Positions 11,707 through 22,599 of a stretch of 64,000 nt of DNA are shown here, in pieces; position 1 is the stretch's first letter; each line of letters opens with the position of its first letter. A program made the position numbers and the translations under genes. The notes beneath the pieces were generated by a model. It worked only from the letters and a program-made list of their open reading frames with translations, did not search any database and was not told the origin of the DNA. The stretch is from contig CP136894.1 of assembly GCA_034359265.1 (NCBI GenBank), forward strand, positions 30,224,501 to 30,288,500, in the 5' to 3' direction. Source of the stretch: Canna indica (Eukaryota; Streptophyta; Magnoliopsida; Zingiberales; Cannaceae).

Positions 11707-12669
11707 CATGTCATACCTATTCCTAAACATGTTTATGAAGTTTGGACTTAAAATGAAGCGTCCAAGTCGATTTGTTGACTTGGGTCAAACTTTTCCAAGC
11801 TTAATTCCTCTAAAGTCAACTAGTTATCATTTTGCTCAATCTCTCATGAATTTTCAATTTTAAGCACATGACAACTAATCATTAACACACCTAAACATGT
11901 TCATCCAATTTTCAACTTAAAATGAAGTCTCTAAAGAAAAATTTCAACCTAGTCCGATTTCATAAATATCATGATATTATGAAACGAGCTAAGTTATCAA
12001 AAATTTTCCTACTCATGAAAATTTAAATATTTATCATGCATAATCAATCATGAGCATAGAGAAATCATTTAAGCATGAGTATTCAAATATTATACTAAAA
12101 TTTTTGCAAAATCAAACTCATACCTCATTCCTGAAAATTTTCCCAAACTTTTCATTTCCTTCAAACTTTTCATTTCCTTCAAACTTTTCATTTCCTGAAA
12201 ATTTTCTTCACAATAGCCTTCCATTTTCAATAACTTGCAAGTATACTTCATTAATAGTAATCAAACCATATCGTACTAAATAGCAAAGATGACGATCAAG
12301 TATCATTTTCAAATACCTACTTTGCTAAGTAGTAGAAATTCATTTACAAATAAGTCAAAGTGATACCGGAATGAATCAAAGAGATCTCAAAATGTGAAAT
12401 TTTAAAAAATAAGATCTCCAACCCTTCCTATTGGTTGAAAATCGAAAGACCATAATTAGCCTACGATTTAGAACCACAAGGTTGCATTAGTCCGTTATAG
12501 GCTACATTGGTCTCCGAAGAGACCAGAAATAAAAAAATAAAAAAATCATTTGATAAACCATATCAAGAGCAGACAAAGCTCAACCGAATTATGCATAGTA
12601 TCAAAAGCTTCAACTTAAGTAGATCAATGTTGATTAGAAGATGATACCAAAGTATTTGTTGCCAACTTT
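11707..12669 (-). mobile_element. 3' tail of minus-strand LTR-A element
   Basis: The part at about 12290-12669 is the reverse complement of the tail at 3811-4288. The rest extends further 3' than the plus copy. No coding potential is recognised. The stretch continues the gag pseudogene at 15534-16936 across the nested Gy3 solo LTR. It ends at the Gy2 LTR at 11706. Confidence 0.7.
12148..12200 (-). repeat. 18-bp triplicate in LTR-A tail
   Basis: CTTTTCATTTCCTTCAAA occurs three times head to tail, the last copy partial and ending TTTCCTGAAA. It reads through as a six-residue repeat in one plus frame, but nothing suggests that the frame is used. Confidence 0.85.
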
Positions 12670-13119
12670 TGTAATACCCGCGAAAAATATTTAGAAAATT
12701 AATTTATTTATTTTAGCTTCAGCCGAAAAGCCGAGATGCGCGCCGGGGCGGGCTGAGAAAGCGTCGGAGGGCATGATCGGTGATATGACCCTTATGCATG
12801 AGGAAAATTATTTTATTCGAGTTGGGATGGTAGGTTGGGTCGAGTCGAGTCCGGGGGTTCGATCGGAACTCGATTCGGACGAGTATAGATCGATATAAGT
12901 GGATTCATGAATTCACTTAAGTTAAAGGGTAAAATAGTAATTTCAAAAAATATATAAACACCTCTGATGAGCATACAGCTCCAAGGAGGATACGCACGTC
13001 CACCCCTAGGCAAGAGGAAGAGGAGGCGCAAGCTTGGGAGGCCGGACCTTCGCCGTCGCCAAAATCTCCTCATCGCGAGGTTGAGGATCTTCTTCCTCCT
13101 CGTTCTCCTTCTTCTCAAG

Positions 13120-15117
13120 GTGAGTGGCCTTAAGCTTTATGAACTTGCCCACCTCTAGGGCAGCCCCCCTTGTGTAGATGATTGTAAATAAAAATCTCTC
13201 AAGTTTTTGAGGATTTATGGATGATTGGTGGTCTTTCACTTGGCATTGATTGGAGTCTTGAGGTGTGTATGGTGTAGGGCAGCCCTTGAGAGGCTAGGGC
13301 TGATTGTATAGCCCTACTTGTGAGAGTTTGGGACTGTTTTGATGGTCTATTCAAAATTGCAGTTTTTCCTTTTTGAGATGATGCTTGTAAACATGAATTT
13401 TGATTGCGATTGGGAGAGAAATCACATTGCCTTCCCTTGATGTATGCGGCCCTAAGATTGGAGGGTAAACCCTCTTTTGTTGGAACATTAAGAGTGGAGA
13501 ATAATGGTGGTAGTCGGGGATGGCGGGAGCTTGCATTTGATGGCGGAAATCCCCCTTATAGATGGCTACATGAGGTGAAGTATGGTGCGGCTTGAGCATG
13601 TCCACCAAGTGTTTGGTGAAATGCCACACCTACATGATTATGCTTATATCCTCATTTCTCTTTAGTAAAACTTCATATCAGTATGGAGTATGTGTGCCCC
13701 AACCAATGGAAGCTGAATTGGCCGACTTTAAGGGTCGGAATCCCATGTTTAAGACGTTATGGAGTGGATGGCCTAAGGGCATTCAAATCTGTCCAGAAAT
13801 GTAAATAGGCATGTTTGACACCTAGTTCGGAGGCTTAAAAGTCATCCATTCGGTATAAACTCTTGGGGATATATAGTAGGGTACTCCAATAGCTTTGACA
13901 CCAAATTTTAGTGAATTTCGAGTTGGAGGGACTAGGTTTATAAAATTTGTTTGAGGACAACTCAAAACTGCCATTTTCTGCACATAGCAGAATTTGTGAT
14001 AAGTTGAAAGTTTGACCCGATAATCGGAGATTGAATCATTGTCCTATGACAGTGAAGCTTTTGGAAATCCTTGTGGTGTATATGGACAACCATTCGAATC
14101 TAGTTTGAAGGAAAAAGAATAAGAGTCGGCTTAGTTATGAATTTTCTAAGATAGCAACTTAAAAAGGAAAGTCTGCTAGTGAATTGAAGAAATTCTGGGA
14201 TGACATGTTCGTTATGCCATGTCGTGATCTATCCATCGCCCAAATGACCTAAAACATTGAGGATAGTTATTGTGACACAAAATCTTGCTTATCTTGTATT
14301 TTTGGTAGATATTTCACTAACAACTAAGGGTTTAGCAGTGGTAGCAAAAGTGAACCTGATAAGGTTCGAGAAGTGCCGAAATTTGGCTAAGTATGGGAGG
14401 ACTGCCTTGACTCCACTTGAGGGTCGAATTACTTTGATGTTTATGTTGTATGCCTATGATAAATTGTGATATGCACTTTTGTTATTCAACTCGTGGGTGG
14501 TGACGCGTAGTGTAGTGTCAACAAATTCCAAGTTGGAGGCACTTATACTAGTGCTGAGATCTCAAACTCGTTCAGTAATAATGAGTTGCTAGAATTCCCT
14601 TCTGGGATGGTTGGATAGTGACGCGTAGCGCATATGCGCATGGGTTGGTTTCATTTGATTTGAGTGGTGGGGTGCACGATGGCCGATCGAGGGGTCGAGG
14701 CCGGGAATAGGCCGGACTCGGTGCGGCCACGCGTGCACCCGTGATATCGGCAGATTGCCTAAACCACTTGAGTAATATCATCGGTGTATATTCTTGTGTA
14801 TTCCTTATTCTTGTGATGGTACTTGATATTTGGGCCATTATGGGCCGAGTGAATATGGTACTAGATATTTGCACCATTACGGGCCGAGTGAATATGGTAC
14901 TTGATATTTGGGCCATTATGGGCCGAATGACAATGGTGCGTCTGAGCACGAGTTTTGTGAATGTATCGTTTACTGTACATGTTATTACACTTTAGAAATT
15001 CTATAGGTATGATTTATGTTTGTTATGCTTGATACTCGGTATAGCTTGGCGAGGGCTTGGTTCAAGCCTCTCACTGAGTTCGTTGGAACTCACCTCTCTT
15101 TTGTTGTTGTTTTGTAG
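13120..15117 (+). other. Putative intron inside Gy3 LTR
   Basis: AAG/GTGAGTGG lies about 170 bp after the TATA box. About 2.0 kb later comes TTTTGTTGTTGTTTTGTAG/ATC, with the 7-bp hairpin at 15075-15092 ending about 25 bases before the AG. The layout is the same as in the Gy1 and Gy2 LTRs. Sequence-based inference only. Confidence 0.4.
14818..14934 (+). repeat. Three tandem 39-bp repeats in Gy3 LTR
   Basis: Units start at 14818, 14857 and 14896, each beginning GGTACT(T/A)GATATTTG and containing GGCCATTATGGGCCGA or a close variant. The period is exactly 39 bp. It lies in the putative intron of the LTR. Confidence 0.9.
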
Positions 15118-15432
15118 ATCCTGACTAATAGAGGTACGGTGGTACCCATGTAGCACAGCTGGAGTTGCAGGCTCAGGCAATAGATCTCATGATGTGTTGA
15201 GTCATAGTCGAGTAGTAGGAATTACTTATGCATATGGTCATGTGATGGTTGTAGAGATGGACCTTACTCACATTCGATTGTTTATATTTTCAGAATAACA
15301 TTCCTTCACATTTTCATTGGTTTTCACATGTTGTATCATTTATTCCGCATTTTGGGATGTATGTGTTGGTAGGCTTCGGAATACGAATGTGTACTCTGGC
15401 CAGTCACGTGACCCTAGATTTGGGGTGTGACA

Positions 15433-16936
15433 ACTTTACCATAGGCATCTAGTCTAGGTGAAGACTTTGAAGTTGCAATCATGTAGGGATCCTTCCTTCA
15501 ACTCATTGGTCAACTTCAATTCTCCAATCTCCTTTAGCCTTGTGTGGTAGCTCCCCCTACCAAAGAGCATGAGACTTTTGGTACCCAAGTGGCTTTGGGT
15601 CCTTGGAGGTTAGTAGGCCTAGGAATCCAAAGTGTCCTAGCCACACTTGGATTTCTTTTAAATGCGCAATCATATATGGCAGGACCAAAAGTACGACAAC
15701 GAAAGCAATGTCTATTAATCTTCTTTTCATTTTTACTGTGGACATGAGGTTTATCATTAGAATGCTTGACATGTGAACTATGATGAACATGATCATTTTT
15801 AAAGGAAACAATTTTCTTTTGAACATGAGGTTTAATGTTATAATGCTTGGCATGAGAAACATGATGTGCATAAGCATTCTTGAATGAAACATTTGTATTT
15901 CTAGAATTCTTAGAGGATGAATTACTAGATATATTATTAACTTTCTTACTTAGAAAAATAACATCATTTTTCAAGTCGTTCATGGATTTATGAAGAGCAT
16001 GCAATTGAGTTTTCAACATGCTATTTTCATTCTTTAAAATGTCATTTTTTGTTTTCAAATCCTTAGTGTCAGTACTTAAGGTATCATGGCATGGATTGGA
16101 GACACTAATTTTTAGCTTCTCATTTCTAATTTTACATCATGTAATTGAGAGCTAAGACTTAAGTTTTCTTTCTTCAATTTTTTGTTTTCTTTATCTTTTC
16201 TAACAAGCAGGACATACATGCTTTTATATTCATCCATTAATTCATCATAAAGCAAATCATGAGAAATAGATGAATTAATTCTACCATTTTTGTTATCATG
16301 ACTAGAAGAAGAAGAGTGTACCTCATTATTAGCATCCAAGAGGCAAACTTTTGAAGTGACTTCATAGTCATGGCAAGAGGATGATTCATTTGAATAAGAT
16401 GATGATGTGGAAGCGTTTAACCTCTTCTTTGCCTTGTTCTTCATGGAAGGGCAATTTTTCTTCACATGCCCTTTTTCTTTGCACACATGGCAAATCACCT
16501 TTCTTTTCCGATTTTTAGTGCTCCTATAACTAGAGACACTTTGGGCTTCAAAAACCATGTTAGTATTTGAAGGATGACCATTGTCATCACTACCTTCATT
16601 AAAAGTTTATAACTCCTCGGTTTTAGCATAATCATATAAGACATTTAAGCAAGCCCAAATATCGAATGCGGAAGTACAATGCATGATCTTTTCAAATATA
16701 TTATTTTCCAAAGAACAATATATGCAATTTTTTACCTTAGAATTTAATACAAACATATTAATTTGTTATTGGGTCCATGCATCCATATTTTCCTTAGGTT
16801 CAATATATTTTGTCTTTACCATGTCAAATACACATAAACCTTGAGTCTTTAAGATATTATACATTCTACTCTTCCGAAGACCAAAGTTAGACTCATCGAA
16901 CCTAGGAGGTGAAGACGCTAAACTCTCTAGTGCCAT
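15433..16936 (-). pseudogene. gag: Gag of minus-strand LTR-A element
   Basis: The start codon at 16936 gives MALESLASSPPRFDESNFG, closely matching the plus copy at 2501. Copia gag of Sirevirus type follows, then a zinc knuckle (CHVCKEKGHVKKNC, about 16455-16500), a Ser-rich linker, a coiled coil (DKENKKLKKENLSLSSQ) and a second, eroded knuckle region at about 15640-15680, followed by two WVPK/WIPR motifs. The end is GATTQG-stop at 15534, with about 100 bp of tail up to the nested solo LTR. Damage is a few stops (for example near 16610 and 16770) and a frameshift near 16115. It is better preserved than the plus copy and, like it, has no pol. Confidence 0.85.
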
Positions 16937-16999
16937 TTTCTGGATCGAGAGATGATGTAGAGGAGATGGTGAAATCTTAATCCACGACCCGATACCAAC

Positions 17000-18624
17000 T
17001 GTTGGTGAAATAGCCACACTAGAGGGGGGTGAATAGTGTGTTAACTAATCAATTAGCCTAAATCCGGTTTTAATCATTTCTTTGGTTACTTAGGCAATTC
17101 ACAATTGACGTCTAAATGCGGAAGCGATAATAAAACAGTTAAACACAAACAAAGATAGCAATGCTAAGACAATGAGATTTATAGTGGTTCGGCCCCAATG
17201 CCTACTCCACTACCTAAGCACCCCACTTAGGATTTCCAAACTAAACTTTACTATATTAATCTTGTTTCCCTTACAACGAGGACTTTGACCCGAAGAGTCT
17301 CGCTCTCACCCTAAGGTACTTCCACACACGAAAGTCTCTTCCTTCTTACCGAGAGCACTCTTCCACCTCAACCTAAGGGACTACTCAACTAATCCTAGTA
17401 AACTTAGTTTACACCGGTGGATTTAAACCTTAAACACCAAGGTTACCACCCAATTTCAAGACCTACACTCTAGGTCTTACACATACTCAAATACAAAGAA
17501 ATAAACAAGAAAATACAACACTAAATGGAGCAATAAATCAAACAATAAAATACTTAGCTCCAAAACAAGATTCCTAGCTTCCTCTTGATGCCTTTGATGG
17601 TTAATCAATGAAGGAATGAAGGAAAGATCAAGGCTTAGAATGGTTTTGGCTCAAGCTATGGTTTTCACAAGATTGGCTCAATGAAGACTTAGAATTGATG
17701 AAAAGATGGCTCAAGGAGGTTAGAGGTGATCAACATTACGAAGGAAGGCTCTTATGGCTTCCTATTTATAAGCCATGAAGAGAAGAGAGAGCTCTCTTCT
17801 AAACAGGCGATTTTTTGCCTGTTACAGCCCACCGGTCGCTTGTCTGGTCGATCGTTGGTGATTGATCAAGCAATCGCCCGAGCGACCGGAGCATTTTGCC
17901 CGTTCTGGGCAATGTTTTTGGTAGACCAGTTGGTCGATCGAATCTGGGCAGGGCATTTTGGTTAGGCTGGATTTTCTACTCGTTTGGGTTCCGTCTTTGC
18001 TAAGTCTACTTATATAACATTTACTAACTTTAATTTAAATGTTATATAAGAATTACCCCCCATTTGGATTCAATAAAAATATGTAAAAAATTAAAATCCT
18101 TAAAAATCAAAAAATAGTTTTTGGGGTCTAGTACAAATTTTTGGAAAACATAAATATTTTAATCTCCCGGGTCAAATATGGGTATGCTAAAGGCTTCCAA
18201 AAATTCCTTTAAAATACCTTGTTATCTAGTTTTTACCCATGGAACAATTACTGCCATTTTTTGTGTCAAGAAAATGTCTTGGTCATATAGCCCTCCAAGG
18301 AGCTCCATAGGCTTGGTGTATTTCAGGGCGGTTTCCGGGTTTTCATGTTTTGGGGTTTTAGGTTTGGTTTTTGGGTTATTTGCATCATAAAGAAGATTAA
18401 ATCATATTCTAGACACCCTAAACCTAAACTCTAACTTCCTCAAAAGAATCCCGAGCGTCGACGAGCGTCCTTGCCGATTTCTTCGATTTTTCTAATTTTT
18501 CCGATTGGGGACGTCGAGCGCTAACTGACTTGGAACCTGAAAGATTTCTTAATGAAACATTAGTTCCATATTTTTTATCCTCAAAACCGAGATTAAGACC
18601 AAAGTAGAAAACCGTTGGCCAACA
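17000..18624 (-). mobile_element. LTR-A, complete 5' LTR of minus element
   Basis: It runs from TGTTGGTGAAATAGCC (LTR 3' end on the minus strand) to ...GTTGGCCAACA at 18624 (LTR start), 1625 bp. A degraded PBS on the minus strand (TTGGTATCGGGT) abuts it at about 16988-16999. It contains TATTTATA (TATAAATA on the minus strand) at 17763-17770 and the palindrome cluster at about 17830-17945. It is inserted in gypsy leader sequence; the right flank is TTACT and the left target copy is lost. Confidence 0.88.
17763..17945 (-). promoter_or_regulatory. LTR-A promoter region, minus strand
   Basis: The TATA box TATAAATA (minus) is at 17763-17770. Upstream on that strand are GGTCGATCG, GATCGACCA and ACCGGTCG-type palindromic words up to about 17945. 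It is more eroded than in the copies at 1664, 37020 and 45955. Confidence 0.5.
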
Positions 18625-18872
18625 TTACTGCCATTGCTACTCAACGCAACATTGTGAGTCTCCATCACTCTAGCATTTAAGAAAAGATACCATTAATATC
18701 GATAACTCATTCAATAATTTCTAATTTACTAACTGCATGATGTGTTGAGGTGCAACGTGATCGCCCGATCTCATAACATAACTATAATGTATGTCGACAT
18801 GCTAGCTATGCCTCATACGGTACTCCAACCCTAGTCGTAGTCAAGACCTAACCACATGCTCTCATACCACTT
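18625..18872 (-). mobile_element. Gypsy leader with PBS, minus strand
   Basis: The minus-strand PBS TGGTATGAGAGC (18858-18869) lies three bases from the LTR end at 18873. The following leader matches the plus Gy1 leader near 51700 (GGCAT(T/A)GCTAGC...GTC region). It is cut at 18624 by the LTR-A insertion. No gag is present. Confidence 0.7.
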
Positions 18873-20109
18873 TGTCATGCCCTGACCCGGGGTCGTGTGA
18901 TCGACCAAGGTAGATGTCTGTACCCCGAAGCCTACCACATGCACTTATCAACAAAATAATAATATGCAACTAGACTGACATAGAAAATAAAAATGAAGTC
19001 TGCTAAACTTTATTTAAATGCTTGGAAACAAGTTTACAACTCAATAATCAAAGAAACGACATAGTGCATGAACTAACACTATCTCAACACAACTATAACT
19101 ATGCAATTGTCTGCTACGAGTTTGTGACAACACCTTTCGTCTAGCCACGCCACGCCATCAAGTCATACCTCACTGATCAGGCTCTTCAAAACAAAAACAA
19201 TAAAACCATGAGTCCACAAGGAACTCAGTTAGTGGTCATTCTGAACCTTCACTTAAATCCCAGTATAATGGCAATCGATAAGCAATATAATATGCAAAAT
19301 AAAAATACTAGATTTATCGCATAACTTGGGCAGTCAGACGCACCTCACTAAGGTACTATCTCAGCCAATCATCGCTTTACACTATGAATCCCACTCGGCT
19401 CATATGGGCCTCACCCCGTGGGATAATCTTGGCCATACCCGGCCCTCATATCATAGTAATACTCGGCCAACCGGGCCATATGATCAAGCAATAATAAACA
19501 ACCTCTACAGATTATATTTCACATCAAATTCGCGTAGAGCGATTCAATCACCGGGTCCGTCAACTAGGATGGTCAACTAGTTCTGGAACCCCCACCAGGT
19601 TAGGGATAGCTAGTCCCGCTCGAACACTCGGGTCTAACGTCAGCGTGGCCCATTGACGCAATCTCATGACCCCTACCACTCTGGTTTAACACCTAGCATG
19701 GCCAACTGGTTGAATCTCAAGACCTTGTATCCTCCCGCTGAGTCGTGCAATAACCGTACCAGCTAAAGACTCTCCTCAGCCCGACCATCTCAATCACAAT
19801 ACACATACAAGGTATTATAAAATTTTCTACACACCATCTCAATCACAACCGTACTCTAGTACTCGATATCCCTAGGTGTAATATTTAGTATTTCTATGTC
19901 CAAAGTCCATGTAGAAAGTTTTAGGATTTATGTCGTCAACTAGAGGGGCTTCACCCCTCACTCTTAAGTCCACAAAAGTAGGCAATCATGTTTAAATTTG
20001 TATCTATCCATCTCTTGTGTCTCCTACAACATGTCTCTACTGAATTCGCATGTCATCGACATAATAGTTACCAGAATTAAATAATTACAGTGCATAAAAT
20101 ATGTAAAAA
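18873..20109 (-). mobile_element. Gy3-type LTR, minus strand, truncated
   Basis: The plus-strand start TGTCATGCCCTGACC is the reverse complement of a GTGACA-type LTR end. A hairpin near 19209-19227 (TGAGTCC/GGAACTCA, one bulge) and repeated GGCC-rich blocks at about 19390-19480 match the Gy3 solo LTR. The other end merges into a plus-oriented fragment at about 20110, so the boundary is approximate. No gene is seen. Confidence 0.65.
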
Positions 20110-20982
20110 AAACTGGGTTCACGAGTCGAGTCGGGCTTCAATTCGGGCTCAAGTTGAGTCGAGTGAAAGAACTTAAGTTGGAGGGCAAAATTGTAACAAA
20201 AAGAAATAAAAATATAAAACCCTCCCCATTAGATGTCGGAGATCAGAAACGTCGTCGTCTCATTCTTCTTCTTCTTCTTCTTCTTCATCTTCTTCTTTTT
20301 TTAATTGAGGTGAGTGGTCGAATCTCGGCTATTAGGGTGAGGCGTGTGACCGAACCGAGTAGATGTGATAGGTCGATGTTTTATGCGTCGTTTCTTGTCA
20401 ATTGATGTCGTTTCTTGAATTCTCAAACCGTATTCTTCATCGATGTATTATTTTTGCTTTTAGATGATTGTTTCGTGATGATTTAGGAGCTAGCCGAATA
20501 AAGGAAAAAGGGGAAAGGTCATGCCAAAATTTTCCCCAATTCCCTCGAGTGGTTTAAACCCCTTAGATCGATCTCCTTTCAACAAGAATTAGATTAACAA
20601 TCCATTTCTTTTAAATACATGGTCGAAATTCCTCATTTCCATCTTTAAGGGCTCGGTCGAGCAAGGTATCCCTTGCTCAAGGTTCGGCCACGCGAGCAGG
20701 GAGGAGGGGAAAACTGACCGAGAAACTGACTTCCTCACATTAGAAACCTTGTTGATTGAATGAGACATAAATTATTTTTGCTTGACGAGTAAACCTGTGG
20801 TAGAATTAGGTGATTTCACAATTATAGGAGGATCATAGTCTAGTTGCACATATGTAGCGAAATTTATGAGGTAGCATATATTCTTGAAATTTTCCTTTAT
20901 CAAATTATTGATGCTAGTTTGAAATTTACCATGCTAGATCAAATATTATCTTGTTGAAATCATGTGGTTATTTATGATAGTA
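20110..20982 (+). mobile_element. Gy2-type LTR fragment, plus strand
   Basis: It has TATAAAA at 20213-20219, a (CTT)n microsatellite at about 20263-20299, a donor-like GAG/GTGAGTGG at 20310 and a GGGCTCGGTCGAGCAAGG block that parallels the Gy2 LTR near 10095. Both LTR ends are missing; it is cut at 20983 by the Gy1 element. Confidence 0.6.
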
Positions 20983-21635
20983 TGTAATATCCGAGATATT
21001 ATTTTTAATTTTTGTTATCTATTTTGTGTTGCCAGTCTAGAGGGCCAGTTCGAGATCGAGCCGAGTCAACTCGTGGTCCGGTGCGAGCTCATTTATCTAT
21101 TATCTATTTTGTTAGTAATTTTAATTTCATTTATCTGTGGTTAGTTTTTATGGTGGGGGTTGGTAGAACCGCTCACTGAGTTCTTTTGAACTCACTCGTT
21201 GTTTATTTTTGGTTTTTTTGCAGAGCTTGATAAGTGAGGTGGGCTGGAGCACTTGGCGCGGCTGGAGGGCAGAGGAGTCACATTGATCTCATAGCAGTCC
21301 TAGTTAGGCGTCGTAGTCGAGTCTTTTGTAGTTTTGGCATGCACTTGTGTTTTGGTGGTTTCGAGTTGTAGTCCCTTGGGGACATTCATATATTTTATTC
21401 AGATTTCTTTGTTAAAGTAAACCGTTAAACTTGATTTATACATTTTCGCACTTAAATTGTTTTGCTAAAACTTTACCTCTTAAATGGAATCTGTTTTGGT
21501 TTCTCGTTCATGATAAAACCTGTTATTCTTTCTGCTATATTTTATTATCACGAGTTGGCATGTGCATGGGATAGGCTGCGCGGTATAGGCACGTATACCC
21601 TGGCCGGTCACATGACCCTAAGTTGGGGCATGACA
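20983..21635 (+). mobile_element. Gy1 5' LTR, internally deleted
   Basis: It starts TGTAATATCCGAGATATT, exactly like the 3' LTR at 25354, and ends AAGTTGGGGCATGACA. At 653 bp it lacks most of the LTR: the sequence jumps near 21093 from the LTR start to the part corresponding to about 28405. It keeps the hairpin TGAGTTC/GAACTCA (21177-21194) and TTTTTTTGCAG (AG at 21222-21223). The putative donor and TATA region are deleted. Confidence 0.88.
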
Positions 21636-21636
21636 A

Positions 21637-21650
21637 TGAGGTATCAGAGG
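21637..21650 (+). other. Primer-binding site of Gy1 element
   Basis: TGAGGTATCAGAGG differs from TGGTATCAGAGC by a small insertion. It lies one base after the LTR end. The intact form TGGTATCAGAGT stands at the same place in the third Gy1 copy (51656-51667). Confidence 0.75.
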
Positions 21651-21851
21651 ATGTGGTTTGGTTTGACTACAACCTAGAGTTTGTTTACCGTATGGGGCAT
21701 TGCTAGTGTGTGAGTATACGATAGGGATTGTGTCATGAGATCAATGTGCTAAGTGTGCACCTCAGCGCGATATGTGATTAGTTTATTTTAAGATTCAAGT
21801 GTGAATCATTTCATTTATTGATGATGTTTTCTTTCTGGTGGCTCCAGTGTG

Positions 21852-22560
21852 ATGGAGGCTTTTAGTGCCGCATAAAGCAAAAGTGACAGTAACTCTATGC
21901 GGGGCCAAGGCTGAGGCCAGAGCGGAGGCTGATGGCGGGGTCGGGGTCTTAAAAGCACACGACCAGTTGAGGAGGAACTGGGACAGTCCCAGGGTAGCAC
22001 AACTTGAGGCCGTGAATGGCCCTGTGCTAGAGAGTGCACCATTTTGGGGGGCTACCTTTGTATGGGTGCCTGGATTAGAGATCCTTGCAATGTTTGCTTA
22101 GTATCTTCAATGATTCATTGGTTCTCGTCATATAGTTTAAATATCTTTGGTGCAGTTTGGTTAGGGCGGCCCTAGGGATCCTAGGGGGCCGGTTGATAGA
22201 GTTATGCAAAAGGGATCTATAGGGGTTGGCTTATGGTAAATTTCCCCTATAGTCAAAATTTTGGATTGATTGGAGGATCTTTCCCTTATGCTACCTTATG
22301 GTAAATTCAAGAAATATAAATTATGTGTGTAGAGCTACCTTATGCTTAAGGGCCATGATTATGTGCGACCAGAGTTGAGCAGGACTAAGAGCGGTTTCGC
22401 TCTGAGGTATGTTTTGGGTGCTGATAGGTTGGGCACTTCAGGAAGGAGTGTCTTGACAGAGGTAGTCAGTAGCCTGATCAGACCAGAGGGAAGGCACTGA
22501 TGTCAGTAGGTTCTGTAGCTTAGAGGGGTCAAACTCAGGGCGGAGGCCAGCGAGCCACTG
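21852..22560 (+). pseudogene. gag: Gy1 gag remnant
   Basis: An ATG at 21852 (MEAF...) aligns with the gag start of the third copy at 51865, followed by the Gly/Arg-rich N-terminus. The central capsid region is replaced by about 250 bp of non-gag sequence (22110-22360), part of which is also found in the second copy at 28870-28935. A degraded zinc knuckle survives near 22430 (GHFRKECLDRG). No functional gag could be made. Confidence 0.7.
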
Positions 22561-22599
22561 GTTTAGAGAGACCCATCACACAGTTATTTGCATTGAACC

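Larger units (their letters stand above)
12670..15432 (+). mobile_element. Gy3 solo LTR with 5-bp target duplication
   Basis: It starts TGTAATACCCGCG and ends TTTGGGGTGTGACA (TG...CA). It is flanked by ACTTT on both sides (12665-12669 and 15433-15437), so both ends are exact and it is a solo LTR of 2763 bp. It lies inside the tail of the minus LTR-A element, whose sequence resumes across it. Internal landmarks are TATATAAA at 12951-12958, AAG/GTGAGTGG at 13120, a 39-bp triplicate, the hairpin TGAGTTC/GAACTCA at 15075-15092, and TTTTGTAG ending at 15117. Small open frames inside show no family resemblance. Confidence 0.92.

Noticed and set aside
12813..13239. Arg/Lys-rich frames on both strands in the Gy3 LTR
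   Set aside because: Low-complexity purine/pyrimidine tract upstream of the donor-like site; both strands are open for compositional reasons.
14741..14995. A repetitive membrane-like protein (MVLDIWAIMGRV repeats)
   Set aside because: The 13-residue repeat is only the 39-bp tandem repeat of the Gy3 LTR, whose period happens to be divisible by three.
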